DNA from: Neospora caninum Liverpool
Taxonomy: Eukaryota; Apicomplexa; Conoidasida; Eucoccidiorida; Sarcocystidae
Assembly: GCF_000208865.1 (NCBI RefSeq)
Contig: NC_018397.1
Coordinates: 3,286,001 to 3,350,000, forward strand
DNA length: 64,000 nt
Reading direction: 5' to 3'
The notes under the pieces were generated by a model. It saw only the letters and a program-made list of their open reading frames with translations. It did not search any database and was not told where the DNA came from. This document shows, piece after piece, positions 47,949 to 59,045 of the stretch. Position numbers and translations under genes: made by a program. Each line of letters begins with the position of its first letter. Positions within the stretch are counted from its first letter, which is position 1.

Positions 47949-49207
47949 TCTTTGTCGCGCAGGAACCTCTCCAGGGACAGGCGAGAGGAGGGAGAGAGAA
48001 GGAGCGGCGGAACAGGAGAAACAGAGAAGGAGCGGCGACGGGAGAGATCAGCGGAGAAGCCGGGAGATTAGGAAAGAGGCCGGGGGCAGGAAGAACAGCG
48101 AAAACCAGAGGCGAATGCGAACGAAGGCAGAAAAGGAAAACCGAGGAGAGAAGGCCGTGTGCAGGGTGCGAGACGGCGAGGAAGAGAGACAGAGACGGAG
48201 CCGAGGAGACACGGAGTTCGCAGAAGGCCAGACGACGACGAACAAACAAACGGCCGGAGGGAGACACAGGAAACAAAAGAGGCTGAAAAGACAAGGAAAC
48301 AGAGAAGAAGGAAACACGCGACGAAGGGCGAACGAGGAGACAAAACCTGGGTTCGAGACAAAGCGGTGACAGAAATGACCATCGCAGATCTTGGAAGACC
48401 GCTCGCGACGGCCTTCTCTCGCGGGTTCGGCCGGTAAAACATCAGCGGATGCTCCACTCCGGCGCCTTCTGCTCAGAATCCCCCGTGTTAGAGGTGTTTT
48501 TAAGTTTCTCTCGCTTCTTCTGTTTCTGAAGAGACGGTAGAGGAGACCGCGAAAGCGCGTTCTGTCTCGCTGAAGACCTCGCGCATGCACACAGCGCGAA
48601 GTCTCTCGCGACTCTGCACAGTGCACAGAAGCGGGAAACTCGCGCCGCATGCAGAAAGGACAGCAACAAGTGTCTAGCTGGGTCTCCATCGCTATTCTGA
48701 AAAGGCCCTCGTCAGGCGCGACAGGTCTCCGACGATCGTCTGTTTCTCGCTTACCCTGCGCATATACACCTGAGGAGCCGGTCTCGCGCGCCTCTCCTCT
48801 CTGACACAGGCAGCGCGGAAAACGCCAGCTTCTCTCGCAACTGAAAAGAAGAAACGAGAACAAGGAGAGACGCCAAAAGACTGTGTATGTGAACAGGGAG
48901 AAAGACCTCGCCGCGCACGCAGAGGGGAATGGCCGGGTCTTTCCTCGTTTCTCGAGTGTGCAAATGTCTGTGGACCGGGGCCCAGCCGCGAGGATGGTTC
49001 GTCGAGTTCTGCCGATTCTCTGTGCGTCGCCTGTCTGTCTCGCAATCTGTCGGTGGTGAAAGGGAAAATCTTCGTCCGCCGATAACGTGAGATCCTTATC
49101 ATCTTTTTTCGTGCGCGTTGCCTTTTCTTCTCTCTCGTCTCTGTTCTCCTCTCTCTTCCTTTTCTTCTCCCTCGTCGTTTTCACCCCCGTTTCTTCCTCT
49201 TTGCAAA
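47949..49207. promoter_or_regulatory. Divergent promoter region
   Basis: This 1.26-kb spacer separates the start codons of the SEL1L/HRD3-like gene (-) and the RAP-type gene (+), so both promoters must lie here. The minus strand carries a 424-codon open frame (48048-49322), but it is compositionally biased (Arg, Ser, Cys) and lacks any domain, so I regard it as fortuitous. No specific transcription-factor site is asserted. Confidence 0.5.
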
Positions 49208-52200
49208 ATGCCGCCGCCTTCTTCGCTTCGGGCGTGCGTGCCCCAGGGGCGCCTTTCTGCCGCGCCGTTTTCCGTTCCCGCGCCGCTGTCTCTTCTCTCG
49301 CTTTCCGGAGCGAACGGCACACTTCACCCCGCGAAGGTTGGGTACTCAGCCGCCTCCGCTGCGTCTCTCAGGAGGCTCCGCCCTTCCTGCTCTTCTCGCG
49401 CCTCTTCCAGCCGTGCTCCGTGTGCATTCTCTGCCGGCGCGCCGCTCCACGCCGAGAGCACGAGCGCGTGTTCTTCTCTTGCGTCTTCTTCGTTTCCAAG
49501 CTTTTCTGCCTCGCATCTTCCCGCCCCTCGCGCGTGCGCCTCTCCGGCTTCCGTTCCTCGGCCCTCGGCTGCGCCTGGTCCGTGTCGCTCTTCGCGGCTC
49601 CCTCGCTCGCCATCGGCTGTCTGCACGGCCCGCCTCCGTGCCGGATTCGCACACGCAGCAGACGCCCGGGGCCTTCTCTCTGCTCGCTCGGCCTTTCCGC
49701 CGTCTTGTCTCTCCCGCGATCTTTCGTCCCGGCTTCTCTCCTCCGCCGCGACGCCGTCAGCGGCTGCGCTCTGTGAGACCCTGCATCGCAGCGTTCGCGG
49801 TGGGGCTTGCCAGTCCGCCGCAGCCTTGACCGAAGGTCTGACGCGCATCAAGGACACGTTTCCCTCCCAGCTGGGCACTCACGCCGACCCTGCGTCCCTC
49901 TCTGCGTCTGAAAAGCGGACTCTCTCAGAAGCCGTCTACCATTTCCTCATGGCTCTGAACGTCTCGCTTCCGGTCTCCGCCTGTCTCGCGTCTTCTTCCT
50001 TCCCCGCGGCCTCTCTGTCCCCCGCGCTCGACGCCCTCTGGCCCCTGATTGATGAATGTCACGACCTTTTCCTCCCCGGTCTCTCCTGTCCTGCAGACAT
50101 GCATCCCGCTCCGGCTCTGCTGGCCTCGCTCTCCGGACCCGCCGCCGTCTCCCTCTTCCTCTTCTTTGCGCTCGCCTCTGTCCTGCGTCGCCAGCGCGCT
50201 CTGGGGACAGACCCCGCTTCTCGCCACTCTCCGCCTAGCAGCGGGAACCCCGTCGGCGGAGAGGCGCGCCTTCTGTCTCACTTCGGCGCGCACCTTAGCC
50301 TGCGCGAACGAGAGCTAACGAATGAGAGCTTGCTCCTCCTGCGGATCGCCCTCGAGGCCCTCGGAGTCCGCGGCAAGACGAGCGGTCTCTTGGCAGGCGT
50401 GCGCGAAGGCGGACGCGCTGGCGAGGAAGCCGCCTTCGACTTCTTCTCCCTGTTGCCTCTCCATCCTCACGTCACGGACAGGGCTGTGTGGGGACTTCCT
50501 GCCGGAGCCGAGGCCGCCGACGACCCGGCGGACGAGGAAGAAGACGAAGCAGAGCTCGACGAAGAAGAGGAACCGGTAGGAAGGCGCGGAGGAAACGCAG
50601 CGAAAAGAAGGGAAGGAAGGAAGGAACGCACAGAAGAAAAACAAGTGCAGGCGCACACGAGGCAACGCCAGGACACAGCTACAGAGAGAAAAGACGAAAA
50701 GACTCAGAGGGAGAAAGCCACACGTCCATCTCCCTCCATCTGTATATATACATATTTATCTAGACTTGCGCGTGCACGTTTCGACCGAAGAATGTGCTTT
50801 TCGGGGTGGACCGAGAACTGCGAGAGGAGCAACATGCGCCTGTCCACGCGAGAAAGGCGAAAGCGCTCTGTCTCGAGAAGAACGAAGGCACCTATGGCCA
50901 GATACAGTCCTCACCAGCCTCCGTAGAGGAATCTGGGGACAAACAGCTGTATAGCGGTCGCCCTCATGTGGAAGAATGTTTCCCTCCATCTTTCGCGTTC
51001 GCTTCCAGTCTGAAGAATCTTCGCCCACAGAGCCGGTGCCTCCCCTGTCGAGCCACGATTCTCTATACCCACTTTTATCTATATATTCAGTTATATATAT
51101 CAATCTATCTATATCGCTATATATATATATATATATATATATTCACATGTATATCTTTTTTGAATGTATCTCTGAGGATACGTGCGTATGTCGCTAGGTT
51201 GTGTGCACGAGAGGATTGCTGTGTGTTTCTGTCGTGCAGTCTGAGGGAGCATCGGATCAGCGGTCGAAAGGCCGGAGTGCTCTGGGCGAAAAGAACCGTT
51301 GGCTGTCCCCGTTTGAAAGGGAAGTTTCTTCTCTCCTCTTTCGTCTCGAAAAACCACACGACGCGCTCCCGGCCACCCTTGGCGCTTTTTCGTACACTCT
51401 CCGGAATGCAAAGAAGAAGGTAAGACGGGGAAAGCGTCAGTTTTCACAGAACCGAGACAAAACGAGAGGCCGAGATCGGCAGGGTGTGCGTGGAACCCAG
51501 AGACTGGAGAAAGCGAGTGATGTGGGCTCTGCAGGATTTGCTCCAAGGAGAATGAGAGAGCCTCAAAAAGGCGCGAAGATTTCCTCCTTAGGATACGCGC
51601 CCCCGTGCAGCAGTGTGAGCCTCCACAGAAAGGCAAGGGTGGGAGGTCGAGGGGTTTCCAAAGAGCCGATCAGTGTTCTCTCGCGCTTACGTGTCTCGTT
51701 TCCTGCGTGGTTCTCGCGGCGACTTCCCTCATCCGCCGCGCGTTCCACAGCCTGCTCTACGGCGTCATCTCGGGCGTGTCTATCCTCTCTGGTTGCGGTG
51801 TCCCGGCATTTGTCTCGCGCTCTGTAGGAGTTGTTTATTTGCCAGCACGAGAAAGACTTCTTCACGAACGAGCCAGACAGGCCTCTAGCGAGAGAGCAGT
51901 GGAGGTAGGCGAGACAGCGAAGGGACAAAAACGTTAGGATTGCGTCACGTGGGTTTTATTCGTTTTAAAAGACAAACAGACTCGATATCGCCATTTTGGC
52001 CAGCCTCGACCGCCGCACGTCCGTGCAACGGTGCGTGTGGAGGGACCAGGCGCTCCACAGCCGTTTCGGCCCTTTGCCTCCTGTTCAGCTAGGCCGAACA
52101 GCTTCACCGCTGACGAGCAGACAGAGGAAGGGAAAAAACTGCGTTCGTTGTGTGTTCCATCGCGGCTCTCCTGCCTTCAGATATCTCCTTGCCGAGCTGC

Positions 52201-52307
52201 GGGGCTGGAGGCTGACCTTCCTCGCTCGCGAGCGCTCCTGGAATCTTTTCGCCTCTCAGGAAGCAAAGGAACAGCTGCTCAGGGACGCCCTACAGAAGAG
52301 CTCGTAG
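49208..52307 (+). CDS. Probable RAP-domain protein (organellar RNA-binding type)
   Basis: RAP proteins are abundant in apicomplexans and act in mitochondrial or plastid RNA processing. Model: 49208-50575, 51240-51419, 52004-52146 (or 52149) and 52181-52307, about 605 residues. The first 150 residues are Ser/Ala/Arg-rich, as in organelle-targeting leaders. The centre is helical, and an acidic stretch (ADEEEDEAELDEEEEP) ends exon one. The C-terminus matches a RAP layout: a pre-RAP helix SPFEREVSSLLFRLEKPHDA, a beta strand with the core motif VRVEGPG (family: EVDGP), then KKLRS and LLAELRGWRLTFL and a final helix. Phase is consistent for exons 1-3. Joining the last two exons requires an intron of only 31 or 34 nt, or a frameshift. 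The start at 49208 (GCAAAATGCC) is chosen because sequence before it is promoter-like, although the frame is open to 49118. Family call is moderate. Confidence 0.6.
51118..51142. repeat. TA microsatellite
   Basis: A (TA)n run of about 25 bp lies in intron one of the RAP-type gene, within a broader AT-rich stretch that starts near 51060. Confidence 0.9.
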
Positions 52308-52908
52308 AGCGAAACGGCTCACCGGAGGAATAGAAGTCGCTCGCGTGCCTCTGTCGCGTCGAGACACAGAGGCACCGGCATTTGCCCCGAGAAAACCCCT
52401 CGTGTCTTTCTCTTGACGCGGTCCCTTTCCCCACACTATCTACGGGAACCCAAGAAAACCAGAGGGTCCTGGATACTGATTCTGGATCCATATTTGGAAG
52501 GCTCTTTGTTCGAGAAATGCACTTGCAGTATTTGTATGTTTTCCAGTCCTGAAGCTTCACGCTTTGTCTCAGGAGTCTATTCGCATATTCGTAAATATGC
52601 ATCTCGATACCTGTCAGTCTGTGTAGACAGAATACATTTTCTTTTTTCCGTTAATCAAATGAAGGCAAACACCTGAAACAGTTTGTATCCGATTTCTTGT
52701 CTTTCTCAGTATCTGCGGAAAACCGGTTTGTGGACCCCAATGGAACGCAGCAAAGAATGTCTCCGTTCCACTGCATTTTGTTCACATCAAAACAAACAGA
52801 ACCTGGATAGCCGCCGACAAACACAAACAAATATACATATCTCTATGTGTACATACATACACGTACGCCGGCATTTATGTAGTACGAGGGGTACTCATAA
52901 GCACGGAA

Positions 52909-52945
<37 letters not shown>

Positions 52946-52994
52946 TAAACGCGTGCCTTTATTTGCCTTCTTTACACACACAGAAGTGTATTTT
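52308..52994. other. Convergent intergenic region
   Basis: This 690-bp spacer lies between the stops of the RAP-type and RAD51-like genes and should hold both 3' UTRs. It is AT-rich near the right end, with a TA microsatellite at 52910-52942. No coding frame is supported. Confidence 0.6.
52910..52942. repeat. TA microsatellite
   Basis: An uninterrupted TA run of 33 bp starts about 50 bp beyond the stop codon of the RAD51-like gene, probably inside its 3' UTR. Confidence 0.9.
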
Positions 52995-55900
52995 TCAGAG
53001 GTCTATGCCGTCCCCTTTTCGGAGATATTGGCGGTTGCACAGCAGCTGCATGCATCGATTTGAGAGCAAAACGTTGCACAGCAGCGTTCGCCGCTGATTC
53101 GTTTCTCTCTTCGCACTCGTAAGGCGCTCTGGCTCTCTTGTATTTCTTCTAATCCGGAGGTTCGTCTTCACGCGCAACAACCCCACAACCCACCCCCTTT
53201 CTGCGTCAACGTCAGACTTGGAAAGGCGGGTCGTGAATGCCTTGAGAGGAAAAAGGCAGAAACAAAGGTTCACGAAGACGCGTGAGGGGCTGTCTATCTC
53301 GATCTTGCCACGATATATACCGGATGCACGGGCTGGGGCATGTGTATCTTCATCAATAAAGTTGCCTCTTCGTGTTGCGTTATCCACACCACCCACACGT
53401 GACCTCCGGTGTCTCTGTCCAGTGTCGCTCTCGGAATCTAGGTGCACAGGCTCACCCTTTGCAGTCAGATAAATCAGTGTCGAAAAACCCGCCGCCTGAA
53501 GAGCGACGCACGCACAGAGAAAGGGAAATATCGAAAGAATACGAGGAAGCGAACGAAGAAGAGACGCAATACTGGTAACACAAGAAACGTGTCTCCTCTC
53601 ATTGTTTTCTGGGACTGTTTCTATACTGCGGGGCGTTTCAACTCTACAGTATGGAAGCACCAGATATACCGCAGGCAGCGCGACACAGACATTGTGATGG
53701 AGACCGGGAGAGAGAGAAGCGAATACTTCTTCTTTCTCGCCCGCTCTTTGTTGTCCCTCCCTCTTCATCTCTGCCTTCACCGAGAAAAAGACAGTCTGGT
53801 TTCTTCGCTCCACTTCGATTACTTCATCTACAGATAGACAGCGGATATGACTTCATATATATACATGTTTCCTGGTATAGTGCGCATCCTTTTTCATCCA
53901 GTTTTGATAACGCTTTCTTCTCTCTCCTGTGTCTCACCTGTCTTTGAGACTTGATGACGGTTACTCTCGCCAGATAGCCACCTTCAGCGGAGCTCTCGCG
54001 CTCTTCGTTTCCGAGTCGCGGACTTGCCGCATGCAGCCGAATCGAGGACAAGAGATCGATTTGCAGCTGCAGCAATTCCACGCAGCACACGCAGCCACGC
54101 GAGGACAACATGTGAGGGGGGGGGGAGAGAGAAAGGAATGAAGATGAAGATGCTGTGAGCGGACTGCCGAGGCTGACGGAAATCGTGGCACCATGGAGTG
54201 CGTCAAACGAAACGTGGGAAGCAGAGGCTCGACGCGAATTAACGAGAACGGCAGAAAAACAGACGACACCTAGGGCCCCCCAGAGAGTGCAGATCCTCCG
54301 CGCTTACTTGCTGATGAGGTGCACATCGGCTCCAGACTGCCCCCAGACCCGGTCGCTTCATCGTCGCCGGAGGAAGCGGAGGAGGGAGGCCGAGGCTCTG
54401 CGCACACGAAGAATCCAACAGAGACAGTGGGGGAGTGGCGTGGTGTACAGCAATCATAAAGAAAGAACTTACGTGTCTGTATCTCATAACTGGAGACCTA
54501 TTCATCATCGTAGGTACAACACGCTCGATGGAAGGCACGGGTAGAGAATGCGTGCACAAGCAACAGGTCTGTACGCCTGTGCGCGTGTTTATGCATATGC
54601 CCAAATGCACATACACTCATTCTGTCCAAAGGCATGTGCAACTGTATTTACTGTGCGAGGAACCGACTCCAACAGACAGCCCCCTCGACTCGCGGCCTAG
54701 TGCCAACCTCCCCAAGAAGAAACGGGACGCAGAAGCTGCCGGTTCCCGCACCAAACGGCCCGACGCTTGTTCGAGCGGAAGTCCATTGCGTCTAATCTTA
54801 TGTGGCTTTCTGGAATGCCACGACCTTCCCGTGGTGTGGACCTAAATCTCGGGATCGTAATATTTACCGAAGGATTCGAGGAAAATGCAGCGTGGCCTCC
54901 AGCAAGTGTCTCGGTCGCCACTGTGTGATTTGTCGTCTGCATGTGCTCCCGCACACAGGCAGAGCACGATAACCCTGACGGCCGAGTGGCAGCGTGAAAC
55001 GTTCACTTCTTCCGTCCCCGCGTCACCCGCTCCTCATGCGGACGCTAGGCGGCTTCCCAGTCCATTCGAAACCCTCGAGCGGCCTGGAGGCGGGTGAAGG
55101 CCAACACAACGGTGGGAAAGACGTCCTGCACTTATCAGGAAAGATGCATTTGGGTGCCGAGTTCTCTCTCTCTCGTTAGGTGCCAGCGCCTTTGTATCCA
55201 AACCAATTGTCAAATACGCGCCGTTACGCAAGCGTAGGCCTCCATAAGCACGCGCACAAATCTGGTATATACAGCTGTGTCTCTGCATGCGCGTTGAACG
55301 TCTGCGCATCGCTAGCAGCCTTCCGAAAAGGCGCCTCGACAGACAGCTGAGCGGCGCATTTCGAAAAGCTGAGCAAGAGGACGGGGCATTCATAAAACGG
55401 CAGTGTGTACTGACCAGGACGAGGGTCGAGGAGGATGCCGCGAACTGCCGAAGCAAACGCCAGACGGGCTGCAAGACCGCTGAAAAGAGATTGAGCGAAA
55501 AGGCCGAAAACGCGGGGTGCGAAAGACGGAAAGAGTGGAAGGTGAGAAACAGCTTTCCGCCGCATTCGTCTACGGAAGCAGGAACCACAGCTCAATGAAG
55601 GATAATCGCAGGAAAAAGAGAGAACAGGGTTTTTCTTTTGCGATCCCTGACCTCGACAGCAGACCCGAAAGAGGCAAAATGATGAAACTAAGAACGCTTC
55701 GGTCGTCGAGAGTAAGGGAGGCGGAGAAAGAGGCGAGGATGAGAGGCCGCAAGGGAAACAAGACACGTACACGTGTAGGGACCGGGGCCGGTAGAGAGAC
55801 GTCTAGCATGGAAATGTGCTACAGAAAAAGAGGATTGAATTCAAGGAAAAAGGACTGAACGGGACGCCTGTGCAACGGGAGGACGAGCTGAAGCACAAGA

Positions 55901-58900
55901 AGAGAGACGAAGGGGAGTGAGGCTGAAGACAACGCCTGTACATAGAAAAGGAGAGGGAACTGAAGTACCAAAGACGCAGCAGGACATGAGGGGAGACAGA
56001 GAAAAACGCAAATCGAGGCAGAGCCAAAGGAGCTCCAAAGAGACACGGCCAACGACTTTGTCGAAACACGAAGGCCATGAGACTTCGCGACGGCAAGTGG
56101 ACGTACATGTACCATCCAGGATCGCGTGAGGAAGCAGAAGAAGCGACAAGCCGTCAATCGCAACGACCGCGAGGTGTGAACCGCAAGGTGACTCTCTGCG
56201 ACCTTTACTGTCTGTGCCGCCTTCCTTTTTACGCCTGCAACTTTCCCCGTCGTTTGCGTCAGCGTCTAGCCTGTGCGTCGGCCGGTCGTCTCGCCCTCCT
56301 CCGTCTTTTCCTTCCCCACCCAAACATTCGTCCTGCGGCCTGCTGTCGTCATCTGTTGCTGCGTCTTCCTCTGCCGCCCGTGGAACGGGGACCACTCGCC
56401 TTCCTTGCACGTCTTTCACTTTTCCTTCTTCGCTGCCTCCCGCTTTCTGCTGCTCTTGGCGACGGGATCCTGACTCCCGTGGATCTCCTGTGCTCGGATT
56501 TGGTCTTCGCTTCTTGTTTTCTCCTCCTTTCTTTCCGTCCTCGAAGGCGTGCGCATCGCCCATCCGAGCTCTCTCAATCTCTCTTGTCTTCTTTCTCAGA
56601 GCAAATGCCAAGTCGTCGAGTGAGGAACAATGCGCCAAGTGGACACGACGAAGAAGAGCAAGCACATCTCGTTCCGCTTCGGCTGCGGCCGGTGAAGCCG
56701 AAGACAGGGAAGACGAACAGGAGGAAGACGCGAGCAAGGAGGGAGTGGACGCAGGGGAGCAGAGGGCCTGGAAGAAAAAGACCACGAGAGAGGAGACGAG
56801 ACGCTGGTGAGAATCAGCCGTCAGCAATAGGCGAATCCGAGGTCCATCCAACCCGCCTCCTGGCTTGTGCGGTCGACTAACCTTGCGCCGCCGCAGGTTC
56901 TGCGCGACAAGCGCGCGAAGTCGCGACAGAGGAAAGAAGCCTCGACAAGACAGAAAAAGCACCGACGCGTGTTCGCACTCGAGCAGAGCTTGGACGAGGC
57001 AGGAAACAAGGACCTAAGGCAACAGGGAGAGATGAAAAATGGCGACAAGGGAAAGGCAGAAGATTGACTCGCCAACCGATACGCAGGGGCAAGCGAGAAG
57101 GCGACATGCGGTAGAACGACAGCCCACGAACATGCCCGTGGCTGAGCTGAGTGGCAGATGAGAGGAGTCACGAAAGAGTGGAAAATGCGAACGCGCGCGT
57201 GTGCCCCACGAACGGCAGCAGCACCACAAACGAAATGGAAACGAAATGGAGGGAGGGCGAGCAGATTCACCACTGGGCACCACGCTCCCGAATGTGCGCC
57301 TGGAATCCGCTACCGACAAATACATCTCGGCAGAAGCAGATGGAAGCATACCAGAGCACCTTCTGTATTCATCACACTGCTTTTTTCCTTATCTGAAACG
57401 GACGAACTGAAAAAACCACAGATGCGAACAAAAACATCCATTCACCTCCGTGAGGGTCGCGCCCCCTTCGGCGCCGAACAACTCCGTGACCATGCCTTCT
57501 CTCCAGCCTCGGCCCCCGAGGAGATGATCGAGGCTCCGCGATCCCGATGACCAGTGAGTCTTTCTGTCACGTGACTGTTTTGACTTTCCTTCCCTCCACC
57601 CGCCCCTGTCCTTTGTGCGTCGCTGGCCCTCGCCACGTTTCTGTGCCGGCCGTTTTTCTTCCTCTCCTTCCTCCGGACTCGTATCCTTCTGTGGAGGCGC
57701 GTCTTCGTCTCCCTTCGCTTGTGCTGGCGGCTCCAACGCTCTCTCTCGTTTCCGCCCTGCTGGATGTTTCCTCTCGCTTTCTGTGTGCACTGAAGCAGAG
57801 GAAGGGCTCCGAGAAGGACGAGACGAGGAAGGAAAAGCGGAGCTCGTATCCCCTCGTCGCTCTCGCCTCTCGTAACCGAGGAGCTCTGCTGCCGTAGAGG
57901 AGACTAAAGCTGGCGCAGCAGGAGGAAAGACGGGACAAAGGGCCGAAGCGGCAAACACAGGGGGAGGGAAGCTGGGGGGTGCGGAAAGCAGAGACGCCGC
58001 ACAAGCGGCGTGAATTTTGCCGGCATCCTGAGGACAGCACAAGTACAGCAGAAACTGAAGGGAAGAAAACGTGGGGACGCAGAAACGAACGACAAAACAG
58101 AGGACGAGAGAAATAACGCAACAGGAACCAGAGACGAAAAGCGCGACGGAGAGAAGAGAAGAGAAAAAAGACACAGTCCGGAAGACGACGCATTTTGTCA
58201 CGTAACAAGGTTGAAGGCACATGTGCGTTGGCTGTCCGAGAGAATAAGGAAAATGGCGGTCAGAATGCAGACAAGTTTGTGAATGTATTCAGTGGGGTGT
58301 ATAAACACGTGGTGACATCCGTAGAGCTACACATAGATATTCATGACAGGGAAATACTGGCATTCTGAACCTTCAAAGAACAAAAGAAAGGAAGAGCAAG
58401 ACTCTGACGCAGGAAATCAGAGACAGTAGGAATAAGAAGAAAACGAGAGGCTTACCTCTGCGCTCAGGCCAAATCCTTGCAAGTCGGCGACGGCGATGCT
58501 CTCCACTGTATGCTCACACATGCCACAGAAACAAGCAGATAGGTTCAGCCGGGCAACGGCTTCTAGAGTCAGAACGAAACTAAATACCGATGGTCGCGAG
58601 TCACAAAGAATTGCCTCATACGGTTTTGATATGCTAAGTGTTCCGCCGAAGTGGACGTGTGTAGCTACATCCGTGCCTGCATATCTGTTATGATCTGTTA
58701 TGTACACATTCGCCTCTTCCCGCCAGTAATACTGGAGGATAAAACAAGACGACACGGGGGAACACGAATGCATGAGCACAAGTGAATGGCCCTTTGCATT
58801 GCTACATGCAATGAAATAGGAAGTACTCGCGCGGTTGGCGAGGACGGATGCTGAGAGCCTTGTGGCGCACACGTCTGGGCAGTAAACAGGGGAAAAAGTG

Positions 58901-59045
58901 AAGCAATCGGGGAACACTTACACGTCCGGAAGTCATGTTGAATCAGAAAGTCCTGTAGTCTTTGTTCCAGATCTATCTCTACCGTAGCAAACGGATGTGA
59001 GGCCATGTTTCGCAGCGAGATATCTCCTCTTTTCTCTCCTGCCAT
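52995..59045 (-). CDS. RAD51-paralogue-like RecA-fold protein (XRCC2-like), degenerate P-loop
   Basis: RAD51 paralogues assist RAD51 in homologous recombination. The nine-exon model is 59045-58922, 58505-58456, 58027-57446, 57013-56882, 56767-56113, 55479-55415, 54397-54308, 54066-53938 and 53495-52995; all junctions are GT..AG and in phase, about 775 residues. Exons 1-3 form a helix-hairpin-helix start (DFLIQHDFRT, ADLQGFGLSAEDAGKIHAAC). Exon 3 ends with SGSRSLDHLLGG...VTELFGAEGGATLTE, the place of the Walker A loop but without GK[ST]. Exon 4 has ASVLFLSCRGFFPLSRLRAL, the beta strand after it. Exon 5 has HLAVVAIDGLSLLLL, a Walker B strand. Exon 6 has LLRQFAASSSTLVL, exon 7 RPGLGAVWSRC, exon 8 YLARVTVIKSQRQ and exon 9 FSTLIYLTAKG, which resemble the C-terminal core of XRCC2 and RAD51B. 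Two long charged inserts (exons 3 and 5) and a basic C-terminal extension are lineage additions. Assignment to XRCC2 specifically is tentative. Confidence 0.75.

Noticed and set aside
48048..49322. 424-codon frame on the minus strand in the divergent promoter
   Set aside because: It overlaps the start of the RAP-type gene, is dominated by Arg/Ser/Cys/Phe from purine/pyrimidine bias, and has no domain.
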